A stretch of DNA of 64,000 nt, from NCBI RefSeq assembly GCF_002575655.3, contig NC_053040.3, positions 153,327,148 through 153,391,147 on the forward strand, read 5' to 3'. Positions 44,090 to 54,500 of the stretch are shown piece after piece. The stretch is from Aegilops tauschii subsp. strangulata. Taxonomy: Eukaryota; Streptophyta; Magnoliopsida; Poales; Poaceae. The position numbers were made by a program, and so were the translations under genes. How positions within the stretch are numbered: position 1 is the first letter of the stretch; every line of letters begins with the position of its first letter. The notes beneath the pieces are model-generated. The model was not told where the DNA came from. It saw nothing but the letters and a program-made list of their open reading frames with translations, and did no database searches.

Positions 44090-45267
44090 CTATTGGGTCC
44101 ATGGGTTTGGGGTGAGATAAGAGGGGTCGAGAGGGATGCACACAATACAAACAAAATTTTGAAAAGACAGATTTTTTTTATTGTGGCTGTCGGAAAAACA
44201 ACAAACAAATGACAGCTCACAAACGTCGCATCTAACGTAGGTATAACAGGGGTTTGGTATTCTAAAGGTCAATAAGTCTTCAATGTCGCCAAACTCTTCA
44301 AGTCTTGTTAATGTCTCCGATGGCTTCTTCCAATCATGCTTGTCCTTCTCAAGTTCTTTTGCCAGATCATCTCGGTTGACGCGAAGTCTCTCATGACATC
44401 CTTTAATATTTCTGGAGTTGCGCTCCAACTTCTGGGTCTCAACATCCTTGACATGAACCATGATCCTACTGTCCTTCAGTTCCTGACGAATCTTTGATGT
44501 CTCAAGGTTTTGCTTTCCTAGTTTGGCTACTTTCAGTTTCTGGGTTCTGAGTTCTTCACGAAACACTTCTTTGTCAAAAACTTCTTGATGTAATACTCCA
44601 GATCCTGGTGATACACCGGTCTAAAGTTAAAACTTCATCTTGCTGATAGGTGCTCCATCAGCCTTCTACCATCCAATCCTTCCATGCATATGCATGCTTA
44701 ACTCGGCACGGTGACAATAGCATAAGCGGACGATAACATCATGGATAGTCGCGTTTATGCCCATGTTACTGCCATGAGCTTTCATTCCATAACTAATATC
44801 TCCTGTCTTTGGGTTTTCTTAACAAAAATGTGAGTTTCTAACTCTCCATGTTTCGATCTTTCTCCGATACACCTTGATCTCGGGCATTGACGGCTTCCAT
44901 AGTCCGCCAAGTTCCATAAGGGTAGCCTTCCTATACCAATTTAGAAATTCTTCAGAGCCTTCAAATTCTCCCAGTCTTCGGAATCTTCAACCGTTGTAGT
45001 TCCCATTATCATAATGCACGGCAAAATCCTCTTCATTCCTGAATGGTCTTAGTTGTCCGATATCCTGTACTTCTTGGAGTGGTCTCATCAGTCGAATCTT
45101 CAAGTGGTCAAAAGGGGAAAGGGGTATGGTCTCACTAAAAGGGAATATTTGAATAAGACTCAGAAAAGGAGAGAGGTAAAAGATCTTTTTGAAAAGGAAA
45201 GTTGTAGAGAGAAAAAAAATCCTATGGGCTTGCCAGTTTCTAGGGTCACGTCCTACAGTCAACATGT
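44090..45267 (-). other. Leader region of the Tekay-like element with a coiled-coil-like ORF
   Basis: A 158-codon minus frame (44566-44090) begins MFREELRTQKLKVAKLGKQN and is charged and helical until about residue 95. The remainder is probably out of the true frame. Upstream, to the primer-binding site, are broken helical pieces of the same kind. Such ORFs before gag occur in some wheat chromoviruses and have no known function. No catalytic motif is seen. Confidence 0.4.
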
Positions 45268-45279
45268 GCTCTGATACCA
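45268..45279 (-). other. Primer-binding site (initiator tRNA-Met type)
   Basis: Minus strand TGGTATCAGAGC, the exact complement of the plant initiator tRNA-Met 3' end, lies three bases inside the LTR boundary at 45283. Confidence 0.92.
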
Positions 45280-45282
45280 TCT

Positions 45283-45842
45283 TGTAGCGACCCGACCCGA
45301 ATGGATCAAGTCTCTGTGCTTAAGTGTCATCCCTGGATCGGTATGCTGACACACACAGTACTCGAGGATTTATAACAGAGGTAAATCACATGTATAAAGT
45401 AACATAAATACTATTACCTCAATCCAAATAGCGGAAGTAACAAGGTTGTGGATTCCCATCAACACCAACGGCAAAGTTGAGTGTAGAAATCGTAACCCTA
45501 ACGTATCACTTACTCGTCGTAAGATATCCTGCAACATGAAACGTTGCAGCCCGAAAACGGGTCAGCACATGGAATATGCTGGCAAATTCACACCATAGAG
45601 AAATGATGAACAAAGGCTATCACTACATGCATATATGGCTGGTGGAAAAGCTCTATGGTTATAATGTTTTTGCGAAAAGCCAATTTTTCCCTACTGCAAA
45701 GGAATAAATTTTATTTAACTATCATGGTGGTTGTGAAACATTGAGATGGTTGACAGCATCTCAATCCCAACTAAGTATCATCATTAACCCAACAAAATTA
45801 ATTAAAGTAACATGATGATGAGATTCACATGATAATCCAAGT
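45283..45842 (-). repeat. 5' LTR of the Tekay-like element, inner 560 bp
   Basis: Matches 34145-34704 with five differences, all transitions. It stops at 45842, where sequence switches to an Athila-type LTR with a 2-bp overlap (ta) between the partners. The outer 2.5 kb of the LTR is missing. Confidence 0.92.
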
Positions 45843-46494
45843 ATCGTATAATCATACCCATGGATACTTGAGGTGACATTGGAGTATCTAAGTGACATTA
45901 GGGTTTTGGTTGATTTGTGTCTTAAGGTGTTATTCTAGTACGAACTCTTGAATAGATTGATCCGAAAGAATAACTTTGAGGTGGTTTCGTACCCTGCAAT
46001 AATCTCTTCGTTTGTTCTCCGCTATTAGTGACTTTGGAGTGACTCTTTGTTGCATGTTGAGGGATAGTTATATGATCCAATTATGTTATTATTGTTGAGA
46101 GAACTTGCACTAGTGAAAGTATGAACCCTAGGCCATGTTTCAACGCATTGCAATACCGTTTGGGCTCACTTTTATCATTAGTTACCTTGCTGTTTTTATA
46201 TTTTCAGATTACAAAAACCTATATCTACCATCCATATTGCACTTGTATCACCATCTCTTCGCCGAACTAGTGCACCTATACAATTTACCATTGTATTGGG
46301 TGTGTTGGGGACACAAGAGACTCTTTGTTATTTGGTTGTAGGGTTGCTTGAGAGAGACCATATTCATCCTACGCCTCCCACGGATTGATAAACCTTAGGT
46401 CTTCCACTTCAGGGAAATTTGCTACTATCCTACAAACCTCTGCACTTGGAGGCCCAACAACGTCTACAAGAAGAAGGTTGCGTAGTAGACATCA
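45843..46494 (+). repeat. 5' LTR of the non-autonomous Athila-type element, last 652 bp
   Basis: Aligns with 52256-52907 and ends gtagtagacatca. The first about 980 bases of the LTR are replaced by the truncated Tekay-like LTR. Confidence 0.9.
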
Positions 46495-46504
46495 AGCTCT
46501 TTTC

Positions 46505-46522
46505 TAGCGCCGTTGCTGGGGA
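46505..46522 (+). other. Primer-binding site of the non-autonomous Athila-type element
   Basis: TAGCGCCGTTGCTGGGGA, two changes from TGGCGCCGTTGCCGGGGA. The copy at 52918-52935 is unchanged. Confidence 0.85.
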
Positions 46523-46619
46523 GGTGAGTGCTTCAAGGTATATATTTAGATCTTGCAATCGAATCTTTTAGTTTCTTGTTTTATCACTAGTTTAGTCTAT
46601 AAAAGAAAACTAGAAAAAA

Positions 46620-47132
46620 ATGGAATCAAGGTTGCCTCATATGCTTCATCTTTTTAATATCTTTCGTGAAAATGATGGGAAGGAAAATTGTGCTCAAGTA
46701 CTAGAAGAAGAATTACATAAAATGTTTGGCAGTAAATCTTTGAATGATGAGAATGATTGCAATGTTGTTAGTATGAACTCCTTGAATATCCATGGTACTA
46801 ATGATGATTGCACTAGTCATGATGAAAATATCTCTTATAAGCATGTCGATTTTTGTGGAGTGCATAGAGTTTGTAAGTACATACCAAAAAGGGAAGATAG
46901 ATCTTGTAAGAGGCATAAGTACTTAGAAACTAAATGGTTGCAAGAAAGGCTAGGTGTTTGTGCTGAAAATTTAATTTTTCTTAGCCGTACTTGTGAACTT
47001 TGCAATGAACGTGGTCATTTAACTATCCAATGCAAATTGTTTCATGATCTAATCATTTCCAAAAATTGTGATGACTTGATTTCCCTTGCACATCATAATG
47101 AACTTAGTTTGCTTATGGGTTATGAAGAATGA
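46620..47132 (+). CDS. ORF with CCHC zinc knuckle in the non-autonomous Athila-type element
   Basis: A 170-codon frame starts with ATG at 46620, about 100 bases after the primer-binding site where gag normally begins. The central part is acidic and Asn/Asp-rich. The C-terminal part has a single CCHC knuckle, CELCNERGHLTIQC (C-x2-C-x4-H-x4-C), at about residues 121-134. A knuckle of this kind binds nucleic acid in retroviral nucleocapsid and in plant proteins. Upstream CGVHRVCKYIPKRED adds two further cysteines. There is no similarity to the gag of the autonomous Athila copy in this window. It may help package the non-autonomous RNA or bind it, but this is inference. Confidence 0.6.
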   Translation: MESRLPHMLHLFNIFRENDGKENCAQVLEEELHKMFGSKSLNDENDCNVVSMNSLNIHGTNDDCTSHDENISYKHVDFCGVHRVCKYIPKREDRSCKRHKYLETKWLQERLGVCAENLIFLSRTCELCNERGHLTIQCKLFHDLIISKNCDDLISLAHHNELSLLMGYEE

Positions 47133-47865
47133 AACGTATAACTAACTATCTTCCAGTATTTGCCCGTGATAAACTTCTTGATTTTGACCTAGAGGAAATT
47201 TATATGTATTGTGCAGTGAATTGCATTGAAAATCCTTATATTGCCAATTACATAAAGAAAAAAAAATAGAAGATGAAGATAATACTAATGAAAGGGAAGA
47301 GACCTCCCAATATCCTCCTATTATTTCTTATGATGAATCAGGAAACGAGGAGGAGCTTTCTATTCAACCAATCTCATCAATAAGGAGCTCAAAAAAGAGG
47401 GATAAACCCACACATGATGTGAAGAAGAAAAAGAAAAAACGGAGAAGCAAAGGTAAAAAGGTATCCCTCCCAAATGATGTTGCTCCTACTACCCATCGTG
47501 ATGATGATAATTGCTATACTATTGGTGCTATCCATACTATTAATGATGAGAGTGATTATGCTTATGATATGAAAAGGCCCAAGCTTGGGGAAGCTATGTT
47601 TGATGAGAGTGACATATTTGAGAATATATTTGCTGAAATTAATGTTTGTCCCAAGCTTGGGGATGCTATGTTTAATGAAGATGATGTTTTTAGCCTCCCA
47701 AATTTTGATATGCAAATTTGTTATGATGATAGCATGCCTCCTACTTATGATGATTATGTTGATGAAAGTGGGTTTGGAAGAGTGTCAAGTTTAGGAAGTA
47801 ATGATCCCACTATTTTGGAGGATGTTGAATCAATATTTATGAAAGTGTATTTTGAGAGGTCATGA
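47129..47865 (+). pseudogene. Second ORF block of the non-autonomous Athila-type element (acidic repeats)
   Basis: Two frames probably formed one protein. 47129-47269 (MKRITNYLPVFARDKLLDF ... YIKKKK) runs into an A9 homopolymer. The frame then continues from about 47260 to the TGA at 47863-47865. The second part has a strongly basic stretch (KKKKKKRRSKGKK), possibly a nuclear signal, then two acidic repeats, RPKLGEAMFDESDIFENIF and CPKLGDAMFNEDDVFSLPNF, about 27 residues apart. A frameshift in the A run is the simplest explanation. No enzyme domain is visible and the function is unknown. Confidence 0.45.
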
Positions 47866-48446
47866 CTTTATTTAGTGATGAGTCCACTATCTTGGAAGAG
47901 GTTTCAATCGATTATGATGAGAACAAAGTTGCTACTTATGATGATTATTGTGATAAAACTTATGCTATAAAAAGTAGTGATGATTATATTTATAAAACTT
48001 GTCATGATTATGATTACCCTTTTTCTGAACATTACTCTTTTAATGTGGAAACAATTTATAGTATTCAAGTCTCTTATGATACTCCCACTATTCCGAATGA
48101 GAAGAATTTTGCTTGTGTGGAGAGTAGTAAATTTTCTATGCTTGTAGATCATGAAAGGAATGCTTTAGATGATGGTTATATTGTTGAATTCATTCATGAT
48201 GCTACTGAAAATTATTATGGGGGAGGAATATATGCTTGTAGGAATTGCAATAATACCAAGTTTCCTCTCTGTGTGCTTAAAGTTTTGAAGTTATGCTTGT
48301 TTTACCTTCCTATGCTAGTTGATTATTGTTCACATAAGTTGTTTGCTCACAAAATCTCTATGCATAGGAAGTGGGTTATACTTAAATGTGCTAGTCATAT
48401 GCTTCAGGATGCTCTCTTTATGTTTCAATTCTTATCTTTTATGTGA
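47862..48446 (+). CDS. Third ORF of the non-autonomous Athila-type element
   Basis: A 194-codon frame overlaps the previous stop (ATGA at 47862). It is rich in Asp, Tyr and Ser in the first 130 residues (EEVSIDYDENKVATYDDY). A C-terminal part follows with cysteines (GIYACRNCNNTKFPLC) and a hydrophobic segment (LKVLKLCLFYLPMLVDY). It may be a continuation of the preceding ORF with a frameshift. No known domain is seen. It lies where pol would be in an autonomous element. Confidence 0.45.
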   Translation: MTLFSDESTILEEVSIDYDENKVATYDDYCDKTYAIKSSDDYIYKTCHDYDYPFSEHYSFNVETIYSIQVSYDTPTIPNEKNFACVESSKFSMLVDHERNALDDGYIVEFIHDATENYYGGGIYACRNCNNTKFPLCVLKVLKLCLFYLPMLVDYCSHKLFAHKISMHRKWVILKCASHMLQDALFMFQFLSFM

Positions 48447-51277
48447 GCATCATTGAAATCATCATGCCTAGCTAGGGGCGTTAAACGTTAGCGCTTGTTG
48501 GGAGGCAACCCAATTTTATTTTAGTTTCTTGCTTTTTGGTTCTGTTTAGGAATAAATAATCCATCTAGCTTCTGTTTAGATGTGGTTTTGTGTTTTAATT
48601 AGTGTTCGTGCCAAGTAGAACCTTTGGGAAGACTTGGGTGAAGTCTTTATGATCATGCTATAAAAAACAGAAACTTTAGCGCTCACGAGATTAGCTAAAA
48701 CTTTTTACTGGAAATTTATATTTAGTTGATTATTCTTGAATATGATTACTAGACAAATTCCTCAGGTCCACCAATTTATTTTAGAATTTTTGGAGTTCCA
48801 GAAGTATACATTTGATACAGATTACTACAGACTGTTCTGTTTTTGACAAATTCTGTTTTCATTGTGTTGTTTGCTTATTTTGATGAATCTATGAGTAGTA
48901 TCGGAGGGTATGAACCATAGAGAAGTTGGAATACAGTAGATTCAACACCAATACAAATAAAGAATGAGTTCATTACAGTACCTTGAAGTGGTGTTTTGTT
49001 TTCTTTCGCTAACGGAGCTCACGAGATTTTCTGTTAAGTTTTGTGTTGTGAAGTTTTCAAGTTTTGGGTAAAGATTCGATGAACTATGGAATAAGGAGTG
49101 GCAAGAGACTAAGCTTGGGGATTCCCAAGGCACCCCAAGGTAATATTTAAGGACAACCAAAATCCTGAGCTTGGGGATGCCCCGGATGGCATCCCCTCTT
49201 TCGTCTTCGTTCATCGGTAACTTTACTTGGAGCTATATTTTTATTCACCACATGATATGTGTTTTGCTTGGAGCGTAGTTTTATTTTCTTTACCTTTGCT
49301 TGATGTTTGAATAAAATACCAAGATCTGAAATTCTTAAATGTTAGAGAGTCTTCACATAGTTGCATAATTATTCGACTACTCATTGATCTTCACTTATAT
49401 CTTTCGGAGTAGTTTGTTGTTTGCTCTAGTGCTTCACTTGTATCTTTTAGAGCACGGCGGTGGATTTATTTTGAAGAAATATATGAACTCTCATGCTTCA
49501 CTTATATTATTTTGAGAGTCTTTAGAACAGCATGGTAATTTGCTTTGGTTATGAATTTATTCCTAATATGATGGGCATCCAAGAGGGATATAATAAAAAC
49601 TTCCATATAAGTGCATTGAATACTATGAGAAGTTTGATTCTTTATGATTGTTTTGAGATATGAAGATGGTGATATTAGTGTCATGCTAGTTGAGTAGTTG
49701 TGAATTTGAGAGATACTTGTGATTCCCGTAGCATGCACGTATGGTGAACCGTTATGTGATGAAGTCGGAGCATGATTTATTTATTGATTGTCCTCCTTAT
49801 GAGTGGCGGTCAGGGACGAGCGATGGTCTTTTCCTACCAATCTATCCCCCTTGGAGCATGCGCGTAGTACTTTCTTTCGATAACTTGTAGATTTTTGCAA
49901 TAAGTATATGAGTTCTTTATGACTAATGTTGAGTCCATGGATTATACGCACTCTCACCCTTCCACCATTGCTAGCCTCTCTAATACCACGCACCCTTCGC
50001 CGGTATCATACACCCACCATATATCTTCCTCAAAACAGCCACCATACCTACCTATTATGGCATTTCCATAGCCATTCCGAGATATATTGCCATGCAACTT
50101 TCCACCGTTCCGTTTATTATGACACGCTCCATCATCGTCATATTGCTTTGCATGATCATGTAGTTGACATTGTATTTGTGGCAAAGCCACCGTTCATAAT
50201 TCTTTCATACATGTCACTCATGAGTCATTGCACATCCCGGTACACCGCCGGAGGCATTCATATAGAGTCATATCTTGTTCTAAGTATTGAGTTGTAATTC
50301 TTGAGTTGTAAGTAAATAAAAGTGTGATGATCATCATTATTAGAGCATTGTCCCAGTGAGGAAAGGATGACGGAGACTATGATTCCCCCACAAGTCGGGA
50401 TGAGGCTCCGGACGAAAATTAAAAAAAAAAGAGAAAAAGAGGCAAAAAAAAGAAGGCCCAAAAAAACAAAAACAAAAAAAATTGAGAGAAAAAGAGAGAA
50501 GGGGCAATGCTACTATCCTTTTACCACACTTGTGCTTCAAAGTAGCACCATGATCTTCATGATAGAGAATCTCCTATGTTGTCACTTTCATACTAGTGGG
50601 AATCTTTCATTATAGAACTTGGCTTTTATATTCCAATGATGGGCTTCCTCAAATTGCCCTAGGTCTTCGTGAGCAAGCGAGTTGGATGCACACCCACTTA
50701 GTTTCCATTGTTGAGCTATCATACACTTATAGCACTAGTGCATCCGTTGCATGGCAATCCCTACTCAATCAGATTGATATCTATTGATGGGCATCTCCAT
50801 AGCCCGTTGATACGCCTAGTTGATGTGAGACTATCTTCTCCTTTTTGTCTTATCCACAACCACCATTCTATTCCACCTATAGTGCTATGTCCATGGCTCA
50901 CGCTCATGCATTGCGTGAAGGTTGAAAAAGTTTGAGAACATCATGAAACAATTGCTTGGCTTGTCATCGGGGTTGTGCATGATTTAAATATTTTTATGTG
51001 ATGAAGATAGAGCATAACCAGACTATATGATTTTGTAGGGATAGCTTGCTTTGGCCATGTTATTTTGAGAAGACATGATTGTTTTGTTAGTATGCTTGAA
51101 GTATTATTGTTTTCAGGTCAATATTAAACTTTTGTTTTGAATCTTATGGATCTGAATATTCTTGCCACAATAAAGAAGATTACATTGATAAATATGTTAG
51201 GTAGCATTCCACATCAAAAAATTCTATTTTTATCATTTACCTACTCGAGGACGAGCAGGAATTAACCTTGGGGATGC
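48447..51277 (+). other. 3' non-coding region and polypurine tract of the non-autonomous Athila-type element
   Basis: No supported coding frame. Landmarks are the stem-loop at 48497-48509, an A-rich run at 50420-50500 and the polypurine context CGAGGACGAGCAGGAATTAACCTTGGGGATG at about 51246-51276, just before the LTR. Phrases such as aagcttggggattccc (49110) and gagcttggggatgcccc (49165) recur. Confidence 0.5.
48497..48509 (+). other. GTTGGGAGGCAAC stem-loop in the non-autonomous Athila-type element
   Basis: Perfect motif in GCGCTTGTTGGGAGGCAACCCAA, downstream of the last ORF. The wider pairing TTGGG/CCCAA is also possible. The same 13-mer is at 3406-3418 (minus) and, degenerate, at 18895-18907. 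Confidence 0.6.
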
Positions 51278-52907
51278 GGATACGTCTCCAACGTATCTAT
51301 AATTTTTTGTTGTTCCATGCTATTATATTATCTGTTTTGGATGTTTATGGGCTTTATTAAACACTTTTATATTATTTTTGGGACTAACCTATTAACCCAG
51401 AGCCCAGTGCCAGTTTCTGTTTTTCCCTTGTTTTAGTGTTTCACAGAAAAGGAATATCAAACAGAGTCCAAACGGAATGAAACCTTCAGGAGAGTTATTT
51501 TTGGAACGGAAGCAATCCAGGGGACTTGGAGTGCAAGTAAGGGAAGCAACGAGGAAGGCACGAGGCAGGGGGCGCGCCCACCCCCCTGGGCGCGCCCTCC
51601 ACCCTTGTGGGCCCCTTGTGGCTCCCCTTACCGACTTCTTTCGCCTATATATATCAATATACCCTAAAACCATCGGGAACAGAATAGATTGGGAGTTCCG
51701 CCGCCGCAACCCTCTGTAGCCACCAAAAACCAATCGGGACCCTGTTCCGGCACCCTGCCGGAGGGGGGAACCCTCACCGGTGGCCATCTTCATCATCCCG
51801 GTGCTCTCCATGACGAGGAGGGAGTAGTTCACCCTCGGGGCTGAGGGTATGTACCAGTAGCTATGTGTTTGATCTCTCTCTCTTGTGTTCTTGAGGTGAT
51901 ACGATCTTGATGTATCGCGAGCTTTGCTAATATAGTTGGATCTTATGATGTTTCTCCCCCTCTACTCTCTTGTAATGGATTGAGTTTTCCCTTTGAAGTT
52001 ATCTTATCGGATTGAATCTTTAAGGATTTGAGAACACTTGATGTATGTCTTGTGTGGGATACCCGTGGTGACAATGGGGTATTCTATTGATCCACTTGAT
52101 GTATGTTTTGGTGATTAACTTGCGGGTTCCGCCCATGAACCTATGCATAGGGGTTGGCACATGTTTTCGTCTTGACTCTCCGTTAGAAACTTTGGGGCAC
52201 TCTTTGAAGTACTTTGTGTTGGTTGAATAGATGAATCTGAGATTGTGTGATGCATATCGTATAATCATACCCACGAATACTTGAGGTGACATTGGAGTAT
52301 CTAAGTGACATTAGGGTTTTGGTTGATTTGTGTCTTAAGGTGTTATTCTAGTACGAACTCTTGAATAGATTGATCCGAAAGAATAACTTTGAGGTGGTTT
52401 CGTACCCTGCAATAATCTCTTCGTTTGTTCTCCGCTATTAGTGACTTTGGAGTGACTCTTTGTTGCATGTTGAGGGATAGTTATATGATCCAATTATGTT
52501 ATTATTGTTGAGAGAACTTGCACTAGTGAAAGTATGAACCCTAGGCCTTGTTTCAACGCATTGCAATACCATTTGTGCTCACTTCTATCATTAGTTACCT
52601 TGCTGTTTTTATATTTTCAGATTACAAAAACCTATATCTACCATCCATATTGCACCTGTATCACCATCTCTTCGTCGAATCAGTGCACCTATACAATTTA
52701 CCATTGTATTGGGTGTGTTGGGGACACAAGAGACTCTTTGTTATTTGGTTGTAGGGTTGCTTGAGAGAGACCATCTTCATCCTACGCCTCCCACGGATTG
52801 ATAAACCTTAGGTCATCCACTTCAGGGAAATTTTCTACTATCCTACAAACCTCTGCACTTGGAGGCCCAACAACGTCTACAAGAAGAAGGTTGCGTAGTA
52901 GACATCA
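51278..52907 (+). repeat. Second LTR of the non-autonomous Athila-type element, near complete
   Basis: About 1630 bp from GGATACGTCTCCAACG (the first T of TGATACG is lost or changed) to GTAGACATCA. It contains the ggcgcgcccacccccctgggcgcgccc block seen in other LTRs of the window. Confidence 0.9.
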
Positions 52908-53000
52908 AGCTCTTTTCTGGCGCCGTTGCCGGGGAGGTGAGTGCTTGAAGGTATATCTTTAGATCTTGCAATCGAATCTTTTAGTTTCTTGTTTTATATG
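52908..53000 (+). other. Extra internal fragment with primer-binding site after the second LTR
   Basis: agctcttttctggcgccgttgccgggga and the next 65 bases match 46495-46587, then diverge after ttcttgttttat. A normal 3' LTR would be followed by host DNA. Confidence 0.85.
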
Positions 53001-54500
53001 ATGTATCTTTGGTATTGAAGATATAAATAACATTTGTGTAAACCTGATGAAAGTTTCCAAAGTTTGACTTCTAAAAAAATTACATGCACTGCATTATCGA
53101 GCGGATGGAATATCTCTTTCCCCCTCTCAGCTATCTGACGCACCACTCAGCCTTATCAGGGCTCCTAAATCTCTCTCAAACTTTATATCTCCCTGGTTCA
53201 CACATACACATGTCTCGCTCGCGCTATACATATAGACCCATCCAACACTCTCCGCCGTTGTTCTCTCTCTATGTGACACGCACCCCCCTAATAAGTACCA
53301 TAATCCCTCACTCCATCATAGGCGCAAGCACCCCCCCTTAGTATGATTATCTCTCACTAGCCATCAGGAACACACGTATTGTCTCCTTCCATCCATACAT
53401 CTATCTCGATATCTCTCGGGGTATCTTCTATCGCGCACACACCTTGTCACTCGATCTCCCACCCATGTAGTAGTCCCATCACGATCTCCAAGGGATCTCC
53501 CTATGACAAACATACACTCTCTCCTCCCCATGTCTGCATTTTCTCCGTACGTCTCTCTCGACCTCTCTCCCTTGTTTGTCAGACCCCTCTTGGCCACGTG
53601 CTAGGGGTCTTGCTCTCTTGGTTGCAAACAACCACACACTATCTCCTCACCTTGCTTCCGTTGTCGAAGATGCATCTGTGATATGTTTGCATAAGACACA
53701 CACGTTTTTTCTCGACTTTTATCGAGTGTTGTCCATGTCTCTTTCACACACGCACACACACTTTTGTCACTCACTCTTTCTATTTCTCTCTCCCTCTCTC
53801 TAGTTAGGGACTCTCTCCCGTCCATAAGCATATGGATGTTTTGAAAAGTCAAACCTCAGAAAAGTTTGACCAGGTATATGTGGAGAAAAACATTTACATC
53901 TGGAAAGATCATTAGATTCATCACAACATGTACTTACTTCATACTATCATTTATCTTTGGTATTGTAGATATAAGTAATTTCTTTATAAACTTGGTCAAA
54001 GTTTCAAAAGTTTGACTTTAAAAAAAATGTTGGAACTACATTATCGAACGGAGGGAGTAGCTCTTTCTCTCTCTCTCTCTCTGCTATCTCTCACGGGCCT
54101 CCCCTCTCACACGAACACTCTATACCGACGGATTATATGCTCGCTGTGTCAGCGTATAGCTCCGTATATTGTTTAGTTGACCGGTCAACCAGTCCACATG
54201 CTGCCTTGTCAGCTCGTGTTCTGTATCTTCGTGTGCTGGCCCATGTGGCAGTGGGTGAAAATAAGTAAACTAGAGGCCCATCTGACACGCGGTGAAGTAA
54301 ACAAAGTTGAAACCACTCGTGGTAGCACCCCGCACGCTAGTAAATTGAGGGCGCATTGAGGACACACTTCTTCCACGTGGAGGACACACTCGCGCACAAT
54401 TCACCACTGCGCAGCGGCATGCATAGAAGGACGCACTCACGCACACCCAACACACAGCACACACCAGCACACATGTACACCAGCGTCACCGCCGGTTGAG
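53001..54500. other. CT-rich DNA upstream of the F-box pseudogene
   Basis: No gene is supported before 54501. Two copies of a MITE-like end (tttggtattgaagatataaataac...aaagtttgacttctaaaaaaattacatgcactgcattatcgagcgga near 53010, and a similar stretch ending cgaacggagggag near 53945-54058) bracket about 0.9 kb of CT-rich sequence. That sequence is similar in part to 33955-34144. A CT microsatellite lies at 54060-54083. Confidence 0.45.

Larger units (their letters stand above)
34145..45842 (-). mobile_element. Chromovirus (Tekay-like) Ty3/gypsy retrotransposon, internally deleted
   Basis: Read on the minus strand the order is 5' LTR remnant (45842-45283), primer-binding site TGGTATCAGAGC, leader ORFs, gag fragment, integrase, polypurine tract and 3' LTR (41374-34145). 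The LTR begins TGTAACATCCC and ends GGGTCGCTACA. The integrase segment MDSITGFPRTRSGYDSIWVVVD and the C-terminal FGVKGKLAPRFVGPY fit the Tekay/Del chromovirus clade. Protease, RT and RNase H are missing. A solo LTR of another family sits in the 3' LTR. By eye the two LTR ends differ by five transitions in 560 bases, so this is one of the youngest insertions in the window. Confidence 0.88.
45843..53000 (+). mobile_element. Non-autonomous Athila-type element, LTR-internal-LTR-internal arrangement
   Basis: The left LTR remnant (45843-46494) is followed by an Athila primer-binding site, an internal region with two or three ORFs but no protease, RT or integrase, a polypurine tract and a complete LTR (51278-52907). 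The second LTR is followed not by flanking DNA but by a second primer-binding site and about 90 bases of internal sequence matching 46495-46587. This order indicates recombination between two copies or a tandem arrangement that was later cut. The LTR start is the TGATACGTCTCCAACGTATC type. By eye the two LTR remnants differ at a dozen or more of 652 positions. Confidence 0.85.

Noticed and set aside
49926..50297. A 123-codon His/Tyr-rich open frame in the non-autonomous Athila element
   Set aside because: It lies in the 3' non-coding region, has low-complexity composition and no similarity to the ORFs upstream.
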